Below the pieces are notes generated by a model that was given only the letters and a program-made list of their open reading frames with translations, was not told the DNA's origin and did not search any database. Of a stretch of DNA of 64,000 bases, positions 21,600 through 31,825 are shown in pieces. The stretch is from Acanthosepion pharaonis (taxonomy: Eukaryota; Mollusca; Cephalopoda; Sepiida; Sepiidae). Position 1 is the stretch's first letter, and each line of letters begins with the position of its first letter. Position numbers and translations under genes: made by a program. The stretch lies in contig CAHIKZ030003516.1 in the NCBI GenBank assembly GCA_903632075.3, forward strand, positions 103,501-167,500. The letters are read 5' to 3'.

Positions 21600-21990
21600 A
21601 CTTATTTACCCTATTTATGTTTGAACTATTCTCCTCATCTTTGTTGTTGTTATCAGAACGTTTCAGCCGTTCTGCCCTCCGGCCTCCCTCAGGTGTATAT
21701 CAGTCTGGGGTTAACCTACTGGGAATTCTGAACGGAACCCTTTATTTAATCTACAAAGGTAGACTGTTCTCGTTCCACTGCTCATGTCTAGGATAACGTC
21801 TAATTCAGGAGCAGTGAAATGAGAACAGTTTACGCTCATAGATTAAACAAAGGCTTCAATTCAGAATTTCCTGTAGGTTACCCCCGGATTGATATACACC
21901 TGAGGGAGGCTGGAGAATACAAGGATCAAATAACAACAACAAAGATGAGGACAATAGTCTGAATATAAATAGTTTAAATAATGATAACTC
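21600..21990. repeat. Foldback SINE pair (inverted, about 185-bp arms)
   Basis: The left arm ends near 21790 and the right arm begins near 21800. Matching pairs include 'cctcaggtgtatatcagtct' with 'tgatatacacctgagg', 'gggaattctgaacggaaccc' with its diverged complement near 21860, and 'actgttctcgttccactgct' with 'gagcagtgaaatgagaacag'. The outer ends are tails of the SINE family ('cctcatctttgttgttgtta' versus 'acaacaaagatgaggacaat'). The loop is about 15-25 bp. Confidence 0.85.
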
Positions 21991-22229
21991 CAATTCCCAG
22001 AAATTCAGGCAGAAATAATCTGTGAACATTTATAATATGCCAATTAGAAGTCCATGGTTGATCTAAATGCAAACTATTCACATCATCAAGTAAGTTGGAT
22101 TCATGCCTTTCTTAAGAACATTAGAACAAAGGAGAGATAAAAAGTCTTCACTAAAGCTGAACAGTTTGTCAATTCAATTTTCCAAACTGATTAAATCACT
22201 TAAGACATTCATTCTGTTCCACATTCAGA

Positions 22230-22425
22230 CATTTGAAATGTATGAAACATTGTGACTAAAACAATAAAGATAAGGATAACAGTTTAAATAAATTATTGTA
22301 TAATTATAATAATTTCTCATCTCAGAAATAGCAGAAATGTTTTTACTATAACGACCAAGATGAGGATATCAGTTTGAATAAATTAGTGTAAAATAATGAT
22401 AATATCTCATCTTATAAATATACAA
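22230..22425 (+). repeat. Two tandem SINE tail fragments
   Basis: 'gaaacattgtgactaaaaca' with 'ataaagataaggataacagt' and the end 'tctcatctcagaaat' is followed at once by a second diverged copy: 'ataacgaccaagatgaggat', 'atcagtttgaataaatt', ending 'tctcatcttataaat'. Confidence 0.6.
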
Positions 22426-22439
22426 AACAATGTAATAAC

Positions 22440-22484
22440 TGAAAAAAAGAACTACTACATCTGTACAATAATAGTTGATACATT

Positions 22485-22533
<49 letters not shown>

Positions 22534-23665
22534 TATACTACATGTAATAATTATATTGGGACAAAGATAGTAACTGAAGAAAGGAACAACTTTTTATACA
22601 ATGATATTCACCCTGTACACGGCTCAAGAGCCACTCGAGGTAGAGAGTTACATAGTAAGGGACATCACCCCAGGCAAGGAGATAATACCACAAGACACAA
22701 TGGACCACTGAAAGTGAAAGAGAATGAAAAGGCTTTAGAAGGAACAAGAAAGCCAATCCTAAACTAGAAACAAGGTATAAACATCTACTCCTATTCATAA
22801 AGCAGGGGAAGAGTGTGAACCGGATGATAGACAACCCTATCTACTCCCTCTGTCCCACTAAGTTGATAGATTTGCATATATATTTCATACAGAAATGTAA
22901 TAATTATTTTGGGACAAAGACAGTAACTAAAGAAAAGATCTACTACTTCTGTCCCATAATAGATGATACATTTCTAGATATATTTTATACACAAAATATA
23001 ACAATTATTTTGGGTCAGATGTAGCAACTAAAGAAAAGAACTACTTTTTATACAAGGTTATTCACCCTGTACAAGGTTCAAGAGCCACTCAAAGTAGAGG
23101 TTTACAAAGACATGACCTCAAGCAAGAAGATAATGCCATCAAGACACATGGGCCAATGAAAGTGATAGAGAAGGAAAAGGGTTTAGAAGGAACAGGAAAG
23201 CCAATCCTAAACAAGAAACAATGGATAAACCTCTACTCCTGTTCCAAAGACTGGGGAGGAGTGTGAACTGTGCAACAGGCAAACCTATCTACTCCTATTG
23301 AGAACAGAAAAAGTAAATCAATAATAAAAAAAGTTCAGACTTTTAGGCAGAGATGTTAGACATATAGAGTTGAAGTAGACTTTAGAAGAAACCAGAAACT
23401 CAATCCTAAACAGGAAACAAGGAATAAATCTCTACTCATAAGACAGGGGAGGAGTTTGAACCGGATGGTAGGCAAATCTATCTACTCTCTCTGTCCCATA
23501 ATAGTTGATGCATTTCCATATATAGTTTATATACTACATGTAACAATTATTTTGGGACAAATGCAGTAATTTAAGAAAATAACTACTACCTTTGTCCCAT
23601 AATTTTTGTTAAATTTTTATATATATTTCATACATAAGAGTAACAACTCTTATGGGACAAAGGTT
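22440..23665 (+). repeat. Repeat family B tandem with about 5 short palindromic MITE-like units
   Basis: A block of about 460 bp ('ttcaccctgtacacggctca', 'agagccactcgaggtagaga', 'aggaacaagaaagccaatcc') recurs at about 22580 and 23045, and partly at 23375. Between the copies lie palindromic units of about 80-100 bp starting 'ctactccctctgtcccacta' or close variants and ending 'attattttgggacaaa', at about 22450 (with a (TA)n expansion at 22488-22531), 22840, 22945, 23480 and 23585. The ends are inverted repeats of each other. Family B also occurs inverted at 41.6-41.9 kb. Confidence 0.75.
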
Positions 23666-23735
23666 TTACTTCGTTTTTAAAGGAGAAAGGAGAAGTGAAA
23701 TATTTAGGGATAAAAAAATCAATAAAATGACTGAC

Positions 23736-23901
23736 CTTGACGAGAATGACTGTGCATTTCATTTTTAAATGAAATTTTAAGTTTCTTTTTCAACACAGAA
23801 ATCCGAAGAGAAGTTTGGTGCCGACGCCTTGGCTTTGATTCAGTGAGTTCAACTGGACATGTGTCCAGTTGTGGCTCAAACGAGTGTATAGTTGCAGACA
23901 T
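23736..23901 (-). CDS. Candidate first coding exon, unknown protein (weak)
   Basis: From an ATG at 23901 the minus strand reads 'MSATIHSFEPQLDTCPVELT' and continues through 'KPRRRHQTSLRIS' and a lysine-rich stretch. At 23736 it meets 'caag/gtcagt', a good splice-donor match. Without splicing the frame would stop about 6 codons later. The segment is less AT-rich than its neighbours and is not obviously a repeat. No homologue is recognised and no matching downstream exon was identified at lower coordinates. It may be a chance open frame or an old element fragment. Confidence 0.2.
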
Positions 23902-24129
23902 TTTTTTCCCTTTAAATTTCTATAAGTTTACTTTAGTGAAGAAAGATTTTAGAAAAGTTTTAGGTGTGTTGTCCCGATAAAACGGTCAAGATCTGAAGTT
24001 AATTTAAAGGCAGCCTCTGAATGATGATGGGTGGGGCACCATATATATGCTGTCAGAAATCACCTTAAAATTATGATTATAATAAAAAAAAAATTGAAAG
24101 ATGATGATACAAATAATATGGAATACCAG

Positions 24130-24620
24130 TCATGCTTTCTAGTATATGGTAATTTATTTCCTGGTTTTTGCAGAGTCATTTTTTTTAATATTTTGGGCAT
24201 CCATAAGTTTTTAATATTTTTTTCCATTAGCTAATATTACTACTGGAAACAGTTTGGTAAATTTATAGCTGAATTCAAATGGAACCACCTTGCTTTAGAT
24301 TTCTGGTTTTATTTTCTTAAACCACGCATGTGATCTTATTCCAAGAATGTTTTGGTTGCTATTTGGGATACAATATGGATCATGTGTTCTAGTATATGGT
24401 AATTTATTTCCTGGTTTCTGCAGAATCATTTTTTTTATATTTTGGGCATCCATAAGTTTTTAATATTTTTTCCATGTGATAATATTACTGCTGGAAACAG
24501 TTTGGTAAATTTATAGTTGAATTCAAATCGAACCGCAGAAGGGCTAGTTGTTTAGATTTCTGGTTTAATTCACTTAGATCCGTGATCTTATTCCAAAGAA
24601 AGTCTCGGTTGCTATTTGGT
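24130..24620 (-). repeat. 250-bp tandem duplication with coding-like minus strand
   Basis: 'agtatatggtaatttatttc' occurs at 24141 and 24391. The duplication extends through 'tggaaacagtttggtaaatt' to 'gtgatcttattccaa'. The second copy continues to 24736 as an 83-codon minus frame beginning 'MNSDRQCGWRIHFLCYYTSN', which I cannot match to a family. The first copy has shifts in the same frame. It could be a gene or transposon fragment duplicated in place. Confidence 0.6.
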
Positions 24621-24739
24621 ATATACTTTTTAACGCCATTTTGTGAAATGCATTTTCCCCTTCCTCTTTTTAAAGAATTAGATGTGTAATAGCACAAGAA
24701 ATGGATTCTCCATCCACACTGTCTGTCTGAATTCAAAAC

Positions 24740-25080
24740 AAAAAACGAAAAGAAAGATATAGACTGTTAAGTAGCTTTGGTCAGCTTGCAACAGTGGACA
24801 ATGTAATGTGTCCGAAGCCTATTATAAAAAAAAAAAAATGGTACCTCAGAGATATGACAAACTTGATTGGTTGTGTTAATATATGCAACAGCTTTGTCTA
24901 TCACATATAGTAGTGGAATATAAAAGGCAGGACAACACTTAATGAATGATCATCTCATTGATCCAAAACGCAGCCTGTCTTTTTAAATTGGTCATCACCA
25001 TTCCCTTGGCATTCCATTGTTTTACCCTCAATGATTTGCTTTTACCCTTTGAGCTTCAGATAATAATTCAAATGAATAAT
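24740..25080. other. Unassigned spacer
   Basis: Nothing supported. Confidence 0.4.
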
Positions 25081-25175
25081 ACATATGCATATGTATGCAT
25101 ATATGTCAACATATATGCATATGTATGCATATATGTCAACATATATGCAAATGTATGTATTTACAGTTATTTGCA

Positions 25176-25295
25176 GACTTACAGTCACATCACATTAAAA
25201 CACCAGTTTCTGCATAATTACCAAAGTTAAGCAACATCGAGCCTGGTCAGTACCTAGATGGGTGACCACTTGGGAATACCAAGTGCACTAAGTTT
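25176..25295 (+). pseudogene. 5S rRNA-derived sequence, copy 1
   Basis: 120 bp matching the length and order of metazoan 5S rRNA: 'gacttacagtcacatcacat' (5' stem region), 'caaagttaagcaacatcgag' (box A region), 'cctggtcagtacctagatgg' and 'gtgaccacttgggaatacca' (box C region), and the end 'agtgcactaagttt'. Substitutions in the 5' third make function unlikely. It is followed by a tRNA-like region, so this may be a 5S-headed (SINE3-type) repeat. Confidence 0.8.
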
Positions 25296-25317
25296 GAAAT
25301 TGCAGGTTTTGCAATGG

Positions 25318-25510
25318 ATAACATCTTGGAGTTGGAAATTGGAGAGCTGAGTTCCAATTCCAGTCAGGTTTGTTATATTCATTTATGAACAAATATCCTT
25401 GGGAAAGGTATGAATTCACCTCTTCTCCCCTCATCTATGGGTTAATTAGCAAGATTGTATCAGTAACAATCTTTTCTATCTCAATATATCTTATAAACTA
25501 AAATACCAAG
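25318..25510 (+). mobile_element. Cephalopod-type tRNA-derived SINE
   Basis: 'gagctgagttccaattccag' (box B region), 'caaatatccttgggaaaggt' and 'atgaattcacctcttctccc' followed by 'ctatgggttaattagcaag' match the SINE at 43.58 kb. The copy interrupts the 5S-derived tandem unit between copies 1 and 2. Confidence 0.65.
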
Positions 25511-25673
25511 TTCTGTAAGTTTGGATGTGTGGGTGGTGAAATGTCTTTGATGTGTGGGTGGTGGAAAATGTCTTTGAATTGTTAATCAGAGAGCTGAGGC
25601 AACAATTCCAATGAATAATATATATGCAGATATGTCAATGTATATGCAAATGTATGTATTTACAATTACTTGC

Positions 25674-25770
25674 AGCACCAGTTCTCGTATGATCCCCGAA
25701 GTTAAGCAACATTGAGCCTGGTCAGTACCTAGATGGGTAACCACTTGGGAATACCAACTGCTGTAACTTT
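25674..25770 (+). pseudogene. 5S rRNA-derived sequence, copy 2 (5' truncated)
   Basis: It begins at 'caccagttctcgtatgatcc', the best match of the three to the 5S 'ACCxGTTCTCGTCCGATCAC' region, then 'ccgaagttaagcaacattga' and 'gcctggtcagtacctagatg'. The first 25 or so nt of 5S are missing. The same 'gtatttacaattacttgcag' leader precedes it as in the other copies. Confidence 0.8.
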
Positions 25771-25912
25771 GGATGGGTAGGAGGTATAATGGATAATGGC
25801 TTGGAATTGTTAACTGGAGAGTTGAGACAAGAATTCAAATGAATAATACATATGTATATGTATGCATATATGTCAACATATATGCAAATATATGTATTTA
25901 CGCTTACTTGCA

Positions 25913-26031
25913 GACTTATTGTCACATCATGTTGAAACACTGTTTTCCGTATGATCACTGAAGTTAAGCAACTACAAACCTGGTCAGTACCTAGATGGGT
26001 GATGGCTTGAAAATGGTAAGTTCCGTTAGTT
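25913..26031 (+). pseudogene. 5S rRNA-derived sequence, copy 3
   Basis: 'gacttattgtcacatcatgt' and 'tgaaacactgttttccgtat' restore the 5' part lost in copy 2, followed by 'gatcactgaagttaagcaac' and 'ctggtcagtacctagatggg'. The 3' third is degraded. Spacing to copy 2 is about 264 bp, the likely monomer length; copy 1 to copy 2 is longer because of the SINE. Confidence 0.75.
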
Positions 26032-26079
26032 TGGATGCATGGGTGGTGTAATGGATTATAGTGATGTTATTTGTAAATT

Positions 26080-27500
26080 ATTGTTATTCTGGATTTCTAC
26101 TGGACATTAAATGGGGGGTCAGTTTTCTGTAGCTACTAAGAAATAAGCTATCACCCTGCACCCTGAATTACTACATAATGATATAAAAACTGGGAAGATA
26201 TATTAAAAAAAAACAAATTCACAAGTTGAAAATGTCTACTAAGAGTAACCAAAGAAGCAGTCATTTTTAATGGTATGGGTAAAGTTTTATTAATATAGAA
26301 TTCTGATGGTCATGAAATGAGGGATCTGTTTTTTGTTGTTATTAAGTAATAAACTGACTCCGTTGCATAATTACTATATAATGATATAAAAACAGGAAAT
26401 ATATGCTAAAAAAACCCACATGTGAAAAAATTTTAATAGAAGTAAAGACTATTTACATCATTTATATTATTCGAACTGTTATCCTCAACTTCATTGCCAT
26501 AATCACAATGTTTTGGCCATTGTACGCTCCTGCCTTCTTCAGGTGATTGGAATTTTGAACCAAACCCTTTATTTCATCCACAGGGGTATATTGTTCTAGT
26601 TCCACATGCCATGCCTCGTCTGGATGGTTCAGTTATTTCCCTTTAACTCAACCCTCCAAGTTTTTTGGTTCACCACTTCTGTAGCCTGGTACTTTGGGTG
26701 TAATCACTGGATCTAACCAAAGCCTATATCTCCTGGATACAGTGACTGGACCCAAAGAGTTGTGAGTTCAATACCAGGCTATAGCAGTGATAAACTAAAT
26801 AAACTTGGAGAGTTGAGTTAAAGTGAAAGACACCCAGAAGAGGCATGGCACATGGATCTGGAACAATCTACTCTGGTGGACAAAATAAAGGGTTCAGTTC
26901 GAAATTCCAATCACCTGAAGAAGGCCAGAGCATACAACAGCCGAAATGTTGTGAATATGATGATGAAGATGAGGATAACAGTTTGAATAATGTAAATAAT
27001 TTATATAATCATAATACCTCATCTCAGAGATATAGACACATATAGAAGCAAGGACATAACAAAATATGCATTCATTTTTAATGGTGTGTACTAAGTTTTA
27101 TTAATATAGGATTCTGTGTACTAAGTTTTATTAACATAGGATTCTACTGGACATAAAAGGGGGGATCTTTTTATACTGTTATTACATAATAAACTGGCAC
27201 CCCCACAATAGCTACATAATGATATAAAAACTGAAAGGTATGTTAAAAGAAACTCACATGTGAAAAACTTTTAATAAAAGTAAGGACATAACAAAATATA
27301 CATTCATTTGCTGTGTTAAGTTTTATTAATATAGGATTCTATTGGTCATAAAATAGGGGATCTGTTTTATATTGTTAGTAAGTAATAAACTGATCCCCTT
27401 CCCATAATTACTACATAATGATATAAAAACTAGGATGATATATTTTAAAAAAAAAACTCACATGTGGAAAGCATCTAATAATAGTAAAAAAAATATGCAG
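26080..27500 (+). repeat. About 190-240-bp tandem repeat, 4 copies, split by a SINE pair
   Basis: Each copy carries 'agttttattaatata', 'ggattctactggacataaa', 'ggggatctgttttatattgt' and 'ctacataatgatataaaaac' (diverged). Copies lie at about 26080, 26270, 27053 and 27290. A block of about 600 bp interrupts the series between copies 2 and 3. Confidence 0.8.
26450..27042. mobile_element. Head-to-head inverted SINE pair with 13-bp target duplication
   Basis: A minus-strand SINE (26450-26730) abuts a plus-strand SINE (26731-27042). Both have 'aataaagggttcagttcgaa'-type middles, 'aattccaatcacctgaagaa' and the same tail; the plus head shows box-B-like 'gtgagttcaatacc'. The block is flanked by 'tagaagtaaagac' (26437-26449) and 'tagaagcaaggac' (27043-27055), 11 of 13 identical, so it probably inserted as one unit. 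Confidence 0.75.
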
Positions 27501-27925
27501 CCATTTTTACCAGTGTAAATCAACTAGTTTATATATATTCAAGATTTTCACGTAAATGCTCTATGCAGTTTCTGAATCATCATCACTCATCAGTACAGAT
27601 TATTTTGAACCTGAGTATGTTCATTTAGATGAACTCTTATAGGACACAAAACTGTTCAAAATCGGATTAATCACAAGTGCTATGTGTGCTTGTAAAGTAA
27701 TCAATTGGCTTAACTTGGCAAAACTTATCATTAATTAGAAAGAAAAGCCTGTCAAGAGTTGCAAATTCAATCACTTGAATCCTATTAGCTAAGAAGATTA
27801 CCAGAGGAATGTAAATGTCATTTTTAAAAGGATTTCATTATTGTTCATCATTGCCAATTTACAAATAGGAGATGTTAAAGAACTGGTTGTATGAGTTAAC
27901 ATACCACACCTTCATCAATAACAAT

Positions 27926-27927
<2 letters not shown>
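27501..27927. other. Unassigned AT-rich spacer
   Basis: Nothing supported. A (TA)n tract begins at its end (27928-27970). Confidence 0.45.

Positions 27928-27970
<43 letters not shown>
27928..27970. repeat. (TA)n microsatellite
   Basis: About 21 uninterrupted TA units. Confidence 0.95.
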
Positions 27971-27976
<6 letters not shown>

Positions 27977-28059
27977 AAGAAAAGAACAGTAAGATATAAA
28001 ATCCGTGTTCTTATAGATATTTTATTTTTTACAAAATAGTGCTCAATGTAAATTTATTA

Positions 28060-28368
28060 GCATTTAATATTATAAATTAATTGATTTAAAATATGATTAT
28101 TTTAGGAGCTACACATACCATGTTTCAAAATAGAAGCTAAAACCCTAATTTTATTTTTGCAAATAAATTAAAAGCATTAGTTCCATTTCATAGGGGATCT
28201 GTTTTATATTGTTAGTAAGTAATAAACTTGAAACTTCGCTTGAAGATGAAATGGAACTAATGTTTTAATTTATTTGCAAAAATAAAATTAGGGTTTTTAG
28301 CTTCTATTTTTGAAACATGGTTGAACTGTGTAGCGAAAATAACCATATTTTTTAAATCAATTAATTTA

Positions 28369-28376
<8 letters not shown>
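28060..28376. repeat. Long inverted repeat, 130-bp arms around a captured 38-bp fragment
   Basis: The left arm (about 28060-28190) and right arm (about 28240-28376) pair nearly perfectly. For instance 'gaagctaaaaccctaatttt' pairs with 'aaaattagggtttttagctt', and 'agttccatttca' with 'tgaaatggaact'. The loop contains 38 nt (28191-28228) identical to 27354-27391 of the neighbouring tandem repeat. Confidence 0.9.
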
Positions 28377-28427
<51 letters not shown>

Positions 28428-28640
28428 TAAAGACATTTTTATGTTTAACATTTACCAGCCTGAATGTCAGAGAAATTTTCATAGAAAATATTCATCCTTC
28501 GACAGAATTCGAACCTGTATCTTATACGGAACCGTCATATAGCCTGACATGCCTTTGAACCGATTCGGCCACAAAGGATCGTTCAGTTGGCAAGGTTGAA
28601 TTTACTGCTTATAAACTTCAACTTATAAAATTCGACCTTG
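28374..28640 (-). mobile_element. tRNA-headed SINE with (TA)n tail
   Basis: On the minus strand, a tRNA-like head has box A 'gtggccgaatcggttcaaag' and box B 'acaggttcgaattctgtcga'. The body includes 'tttctatgaaaatttctctg', and a (TA)n tail lies at 28374-28422. A second copy is at 46.0-46.3 kb with the same order. The head has no complete cloverleaf, so it is not a tRNA gene. Confidence 0.75.
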
Positions 28641-28689
28641 CTTATCTATATATATTTATGTATGTATGTATGTGTGTATATGCGAAAAA

Positions 28690-29084
28690 TGTATGACAAA
28701 GTGTAAAAAGTTTTCTTGTGATACATTGAAGTCCTTAAGAAAACTTGACTGAAGAGTGAAAAAAAAATGAGAAGATCTCTTAGAGTCATTGAAAAAAGAA
28801 AGAATCAATTATCAAACTTATATTTTGAGAAACTTTTGCAACAAATGCTAAAAAATTTGGGCTGCAGTAATCAAAGCTAAAGGAGGATATTTTGATGAGA
28901 GCAAAATTTAATCATAAAATGCTTTTTTTCTGTTTGTTATAATAAAATTTCTAATAAAAAATCATGTCTCAATTTTTTTAACCATGTATAATAATTTTCT
29001 ATTATTAAAGTACAACACAAATAATTCTTGGACCAATTTTTTTTTACATTACCAGGGGTCACCTCAAATTTTTGAATGGTAGTC
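28690..29084 (+). mobile_element. Tc1-like transposon 3' end with transposase C-terminus
   Basis: The plus strand retains the transposase C-terminal block in a broken frame ('AAVIKAKGGYFDES' region). It ends with the inverted-repeat terminus 'tttgaatggtagtc', then TA. The family is the same as the 37363-37748 element. The 5' part is missing. Confidence 0.65.
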
Positions 29085-29600
29085 TATATAGATAAGTAAA
29101 TACATAAACAAAGCAATTTCTAAAGAATTAATTAATTTTTTTTAATCCAACATATTTTTATTACTATGAACATTATTTTTAGTGGATGCCCGCATTTGAG
29201 TAGACAGCCTGTTTAGTTTAAATAGTATATTTATTTTGTCTTACTGGTTTGCATATTCACGTTTTATTAAAGAAAATTTACTTATGGAAGTACTTGAACC
29301 TGCATCCACCTTTTACAGGAGAAACTGCAAACATAAACAAGCTTGACTGGCAATGGAACAGAGCAGGGGGATATGGATTCATGCCTTTCTCAATCTTATT
29401 ATTGCTTTCCTAAGGGCTTGAGTGCTAAACAAACATAAACATCTTCAGCCAGAATTTGAGCACTGAAATATTCATGGATACCTGTCTACTAGGGCAGCTA
29501 GCCAATCCCTATTGCAGACACTTGCTCAGGTGCATTTGTGTTTATTCAACACCCACAGAACCCACCTGTGGTTTATACTCACAACTATGCTGAGCAGACC
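29085..29600. other. Unassigned spacer
   Basis: No supported gene. A faint SINE-body-like match ('ggattcatgcctttctcaat') is seen near 29370. Confidence 0.4.
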
Positions 29601-29935
29601 TTAGTTACAGTTTCTGGGAAAGAGTGTGTTATCTAGTGTGGTCAACAATTTGAACAAGGCCAGCACACTCAAGCCCTTGGCCATGATGACTTGTGACATT
29701 GTGCTAGCACAGCTATCGACAGCTCCCAAGTGTTCCATCTACCCAATCTCACTCACAAGTCTTAGGTTAACCTGTGGTATGGTTTTCAGGCACTTTCCAA
29801 AGGTGCCACATGCTGGGATCAACCCCTCCAGTCTGATAACATCAGGAAGTCTCCTTACTGACAAATTGACCATGGTGAGATTCGAATCTGGGTCTCATGA
29901 TCAGAATGTAAACATTCTAACCACTCTTCCACTGA
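29600..29935 (-). repeat. tRNA-like SINE or related dispersed element
   Basis: The minus strand starts with 'cagtggaagagtggttagaa' (box A-like) and 'cagattcgaatctcaccatg' (box B-like), followed by about 250 bp of moderately GC-rich body. The plus strand shows a 104-codon frame with no recognisable domain, which I take as incidental. Confidence 0.45.
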
Positions 29936-30145
29936 AATAAGATACCAAGGAATACAGTAGATGAGAAAGAAGCCTTATCTTAAAAGTTATGCTTAACCAT
30001 TTTGTCCCAACTTGGTGATCAAATGCAGTGATCAAATTTTATACTAGCCTAGAAGCTGCCCTTTGTCTGCACTTTAGGTAAACTCCTGCAGAGGGCTTTT
30101 GGACCTTTGGCCTTTTACCTTCAGCATCCTGTGTACATAAAAGTT

Positions 30146-30782
30146 TATAAGAATTTAGAAATATTAAAATTATTTTATCTTTATTTGACACCTTAATTCA
30201 GCATAATCTTTCTTTGTATATGCAACCAATCTCAATAGTTTGTTTAGTTTACATTTATTTTGTGTGTAATTTTTATTTTATTTTAAAATCACTATTCTTT
30301 ATGATCCCTTCACATAAAGTCACTCTTAAAAGATTTTAGGGGACCGGAATGATGTAATATTTCGAATATGTTATAGAACACATGCTAGAAAAAGGAAAAA
30401 AAAACATATGAACAATCTACCGTGCCCTGCTTAAGTTTTAATTATGATTTAATTAGACAATATTAATTGCAATGAAAAATGAAATTAAAGTTAAAAATTT
30501 AATAAACAATGTTTTTTAAACCTTTCATTCTGTTTGATATTTAAATTTAACTTTAAATGAGTTATTTATTTAATTTTTAATTGCGTGTTCCTACAATAAC
30601 TACCACCTATTACTTCAGCTTGTTTATGATTTGCCAAGATTGAAAAATGGACAGACAGGTACATGGACACTGCACTTTATTTATATAGATTTTATGCCTT
30701 GGTTTGCAGTTCATCCCATGAGAGTCCCATCACTTTCAGTTCCATTATCAGTGACTAATCTTACGTATTATAAAACCCAGGT

Positions 30783-30814
<32 letters not shown>

Positions 30815-31030
30815 TTTATATATTGGATCGGATTTTCTACATTTTTCAACTGATTTCAACAAAACTTCACAGGACTACGTAAAATTACCTTGTGGTGGTT
30901 CTGACAGTGCCAAAAATTGGAAAAATACAATTGTTTTTGCACAAAATCAATTTGAAAACACAATTAAGAGTCATCGCGAGAATGAAAGGGGGACAACTCA
31001 TATTGAGTTATACTTATTATAAAACCCAGG

Positions 31031-31077
<47 letters not shown>

Positions 31078-31776
31078 CATTTATATATGGGATCGGATTT
31101 CCTACATTTTTCAACCAATTTCAACAAAACCTCACTTTTTTTTTTGGCAGGTAGTGTTTCTTATTGTCTTGTACACATTTTTCTTTATTTTTACATTCAG
31201 AATGCTTTAAAAATTCCATTTACAAGACAATTGTTTATAATAAAATTCTATTCAATCGGTAGACTCATAACAATTGAAAACAATGTTTTTGTTTGAGTTT
31301 GGGTTTGACCAATTCATAAAAAAAAAAAAAAAACAGAAAAAAACTAATTAAGACATGCGTGTCCATCAACCTTAAACAATAATCTTTGTCAATTTTATTT
31401 TTCAGTCTTTATGATGGTCGATACTTGATCTATCTCTTACTGTTACATCCCCGAGCAACGTCGGGCTCTACTGCTAGTCATAATTAAAACTAAAGTTGAG
31501 GCACCGTACATTGCTCATATGTTTTTTTTTTTTTTTCTAGCATGCGTACTGTGAAGTATTTGAAATATTATATAGTTTGGGTTCCCTAATATCTTTTAAG
31601 AGTGACTTTATGTGAAAGAATCATAAAGAATGGAGATTTTAAAAGAAAATAAAAATTGCGCACAAAATAAATGTAAACAAACTATGGAGATCGGTTGTGT
31701 ATACGAAGAAAGATTATGTCGAATTAAGATGTCAAATAAAGATAAAATAATTTTATTATGTCTAAATTCTTATATG
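30146..31776. repeat. Long inverted repeat with 300-bp arms enclosing a Helitron
   Basis: The left arm 30146-30446 and right arm 31479-31776 are inverted copies. For example 'ttcacataaagtcactctta' in the left arm pairs with 'taagagtgactttatgtgaa' in the right. Other paired landmarks are 'tatctttatttgaca', 'tagtttgtttagtttacatt' and 'catgctagaaaaag'. Identity is roughly 85 percent by eye. The spacer is about 1.03 kb and mostly Helitron. No transposase. Confidence 0.85.
30759..31477 (+). mobile_element. Non-autonomous Helitron, 719 bp, with duplicated 5' end
   Basis: It starts 'tcttacgtattataaaaccc' after A. A second 5'-end-like copy 'acttattataaaacccaggt' lies at 31013. It ends with a perfect 5-bp stem hairpin 'cccgagcaacgtcggg' (31450-31465) and 'ctctactgctag', then T. 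(TG)n tracts occur at 30783-30811 and 31033-31075. No Rep/helicase coding. The family differs from the 10.85 and 62.9 kb pair. Confidence 0.75.
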
Positions 31777-31825
31777 TTTCATAATAGAGAAAGCCCAACT
31801 TGAATTATCAACAATACATTTTTTT

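Noticed and set aside
22440..23665. Plant contamination because of Stowaway-like ends
   Set aside because: The palindromes are embedded in repeat family B, which also occurs at 41.6 kb beside animal-type elements; short ends can converge.
25176..26031. Functional 5S rRNA genes
   Set aside because: All three copies carry many substitutions or truncations; better called 5S-derived repeats.
29626..29940. 104-codon plus-strand frame as a gene
   Set aside because: It overlaps a tRNA-like SINE-type repeat on the other strand and shows no recognisable domain.
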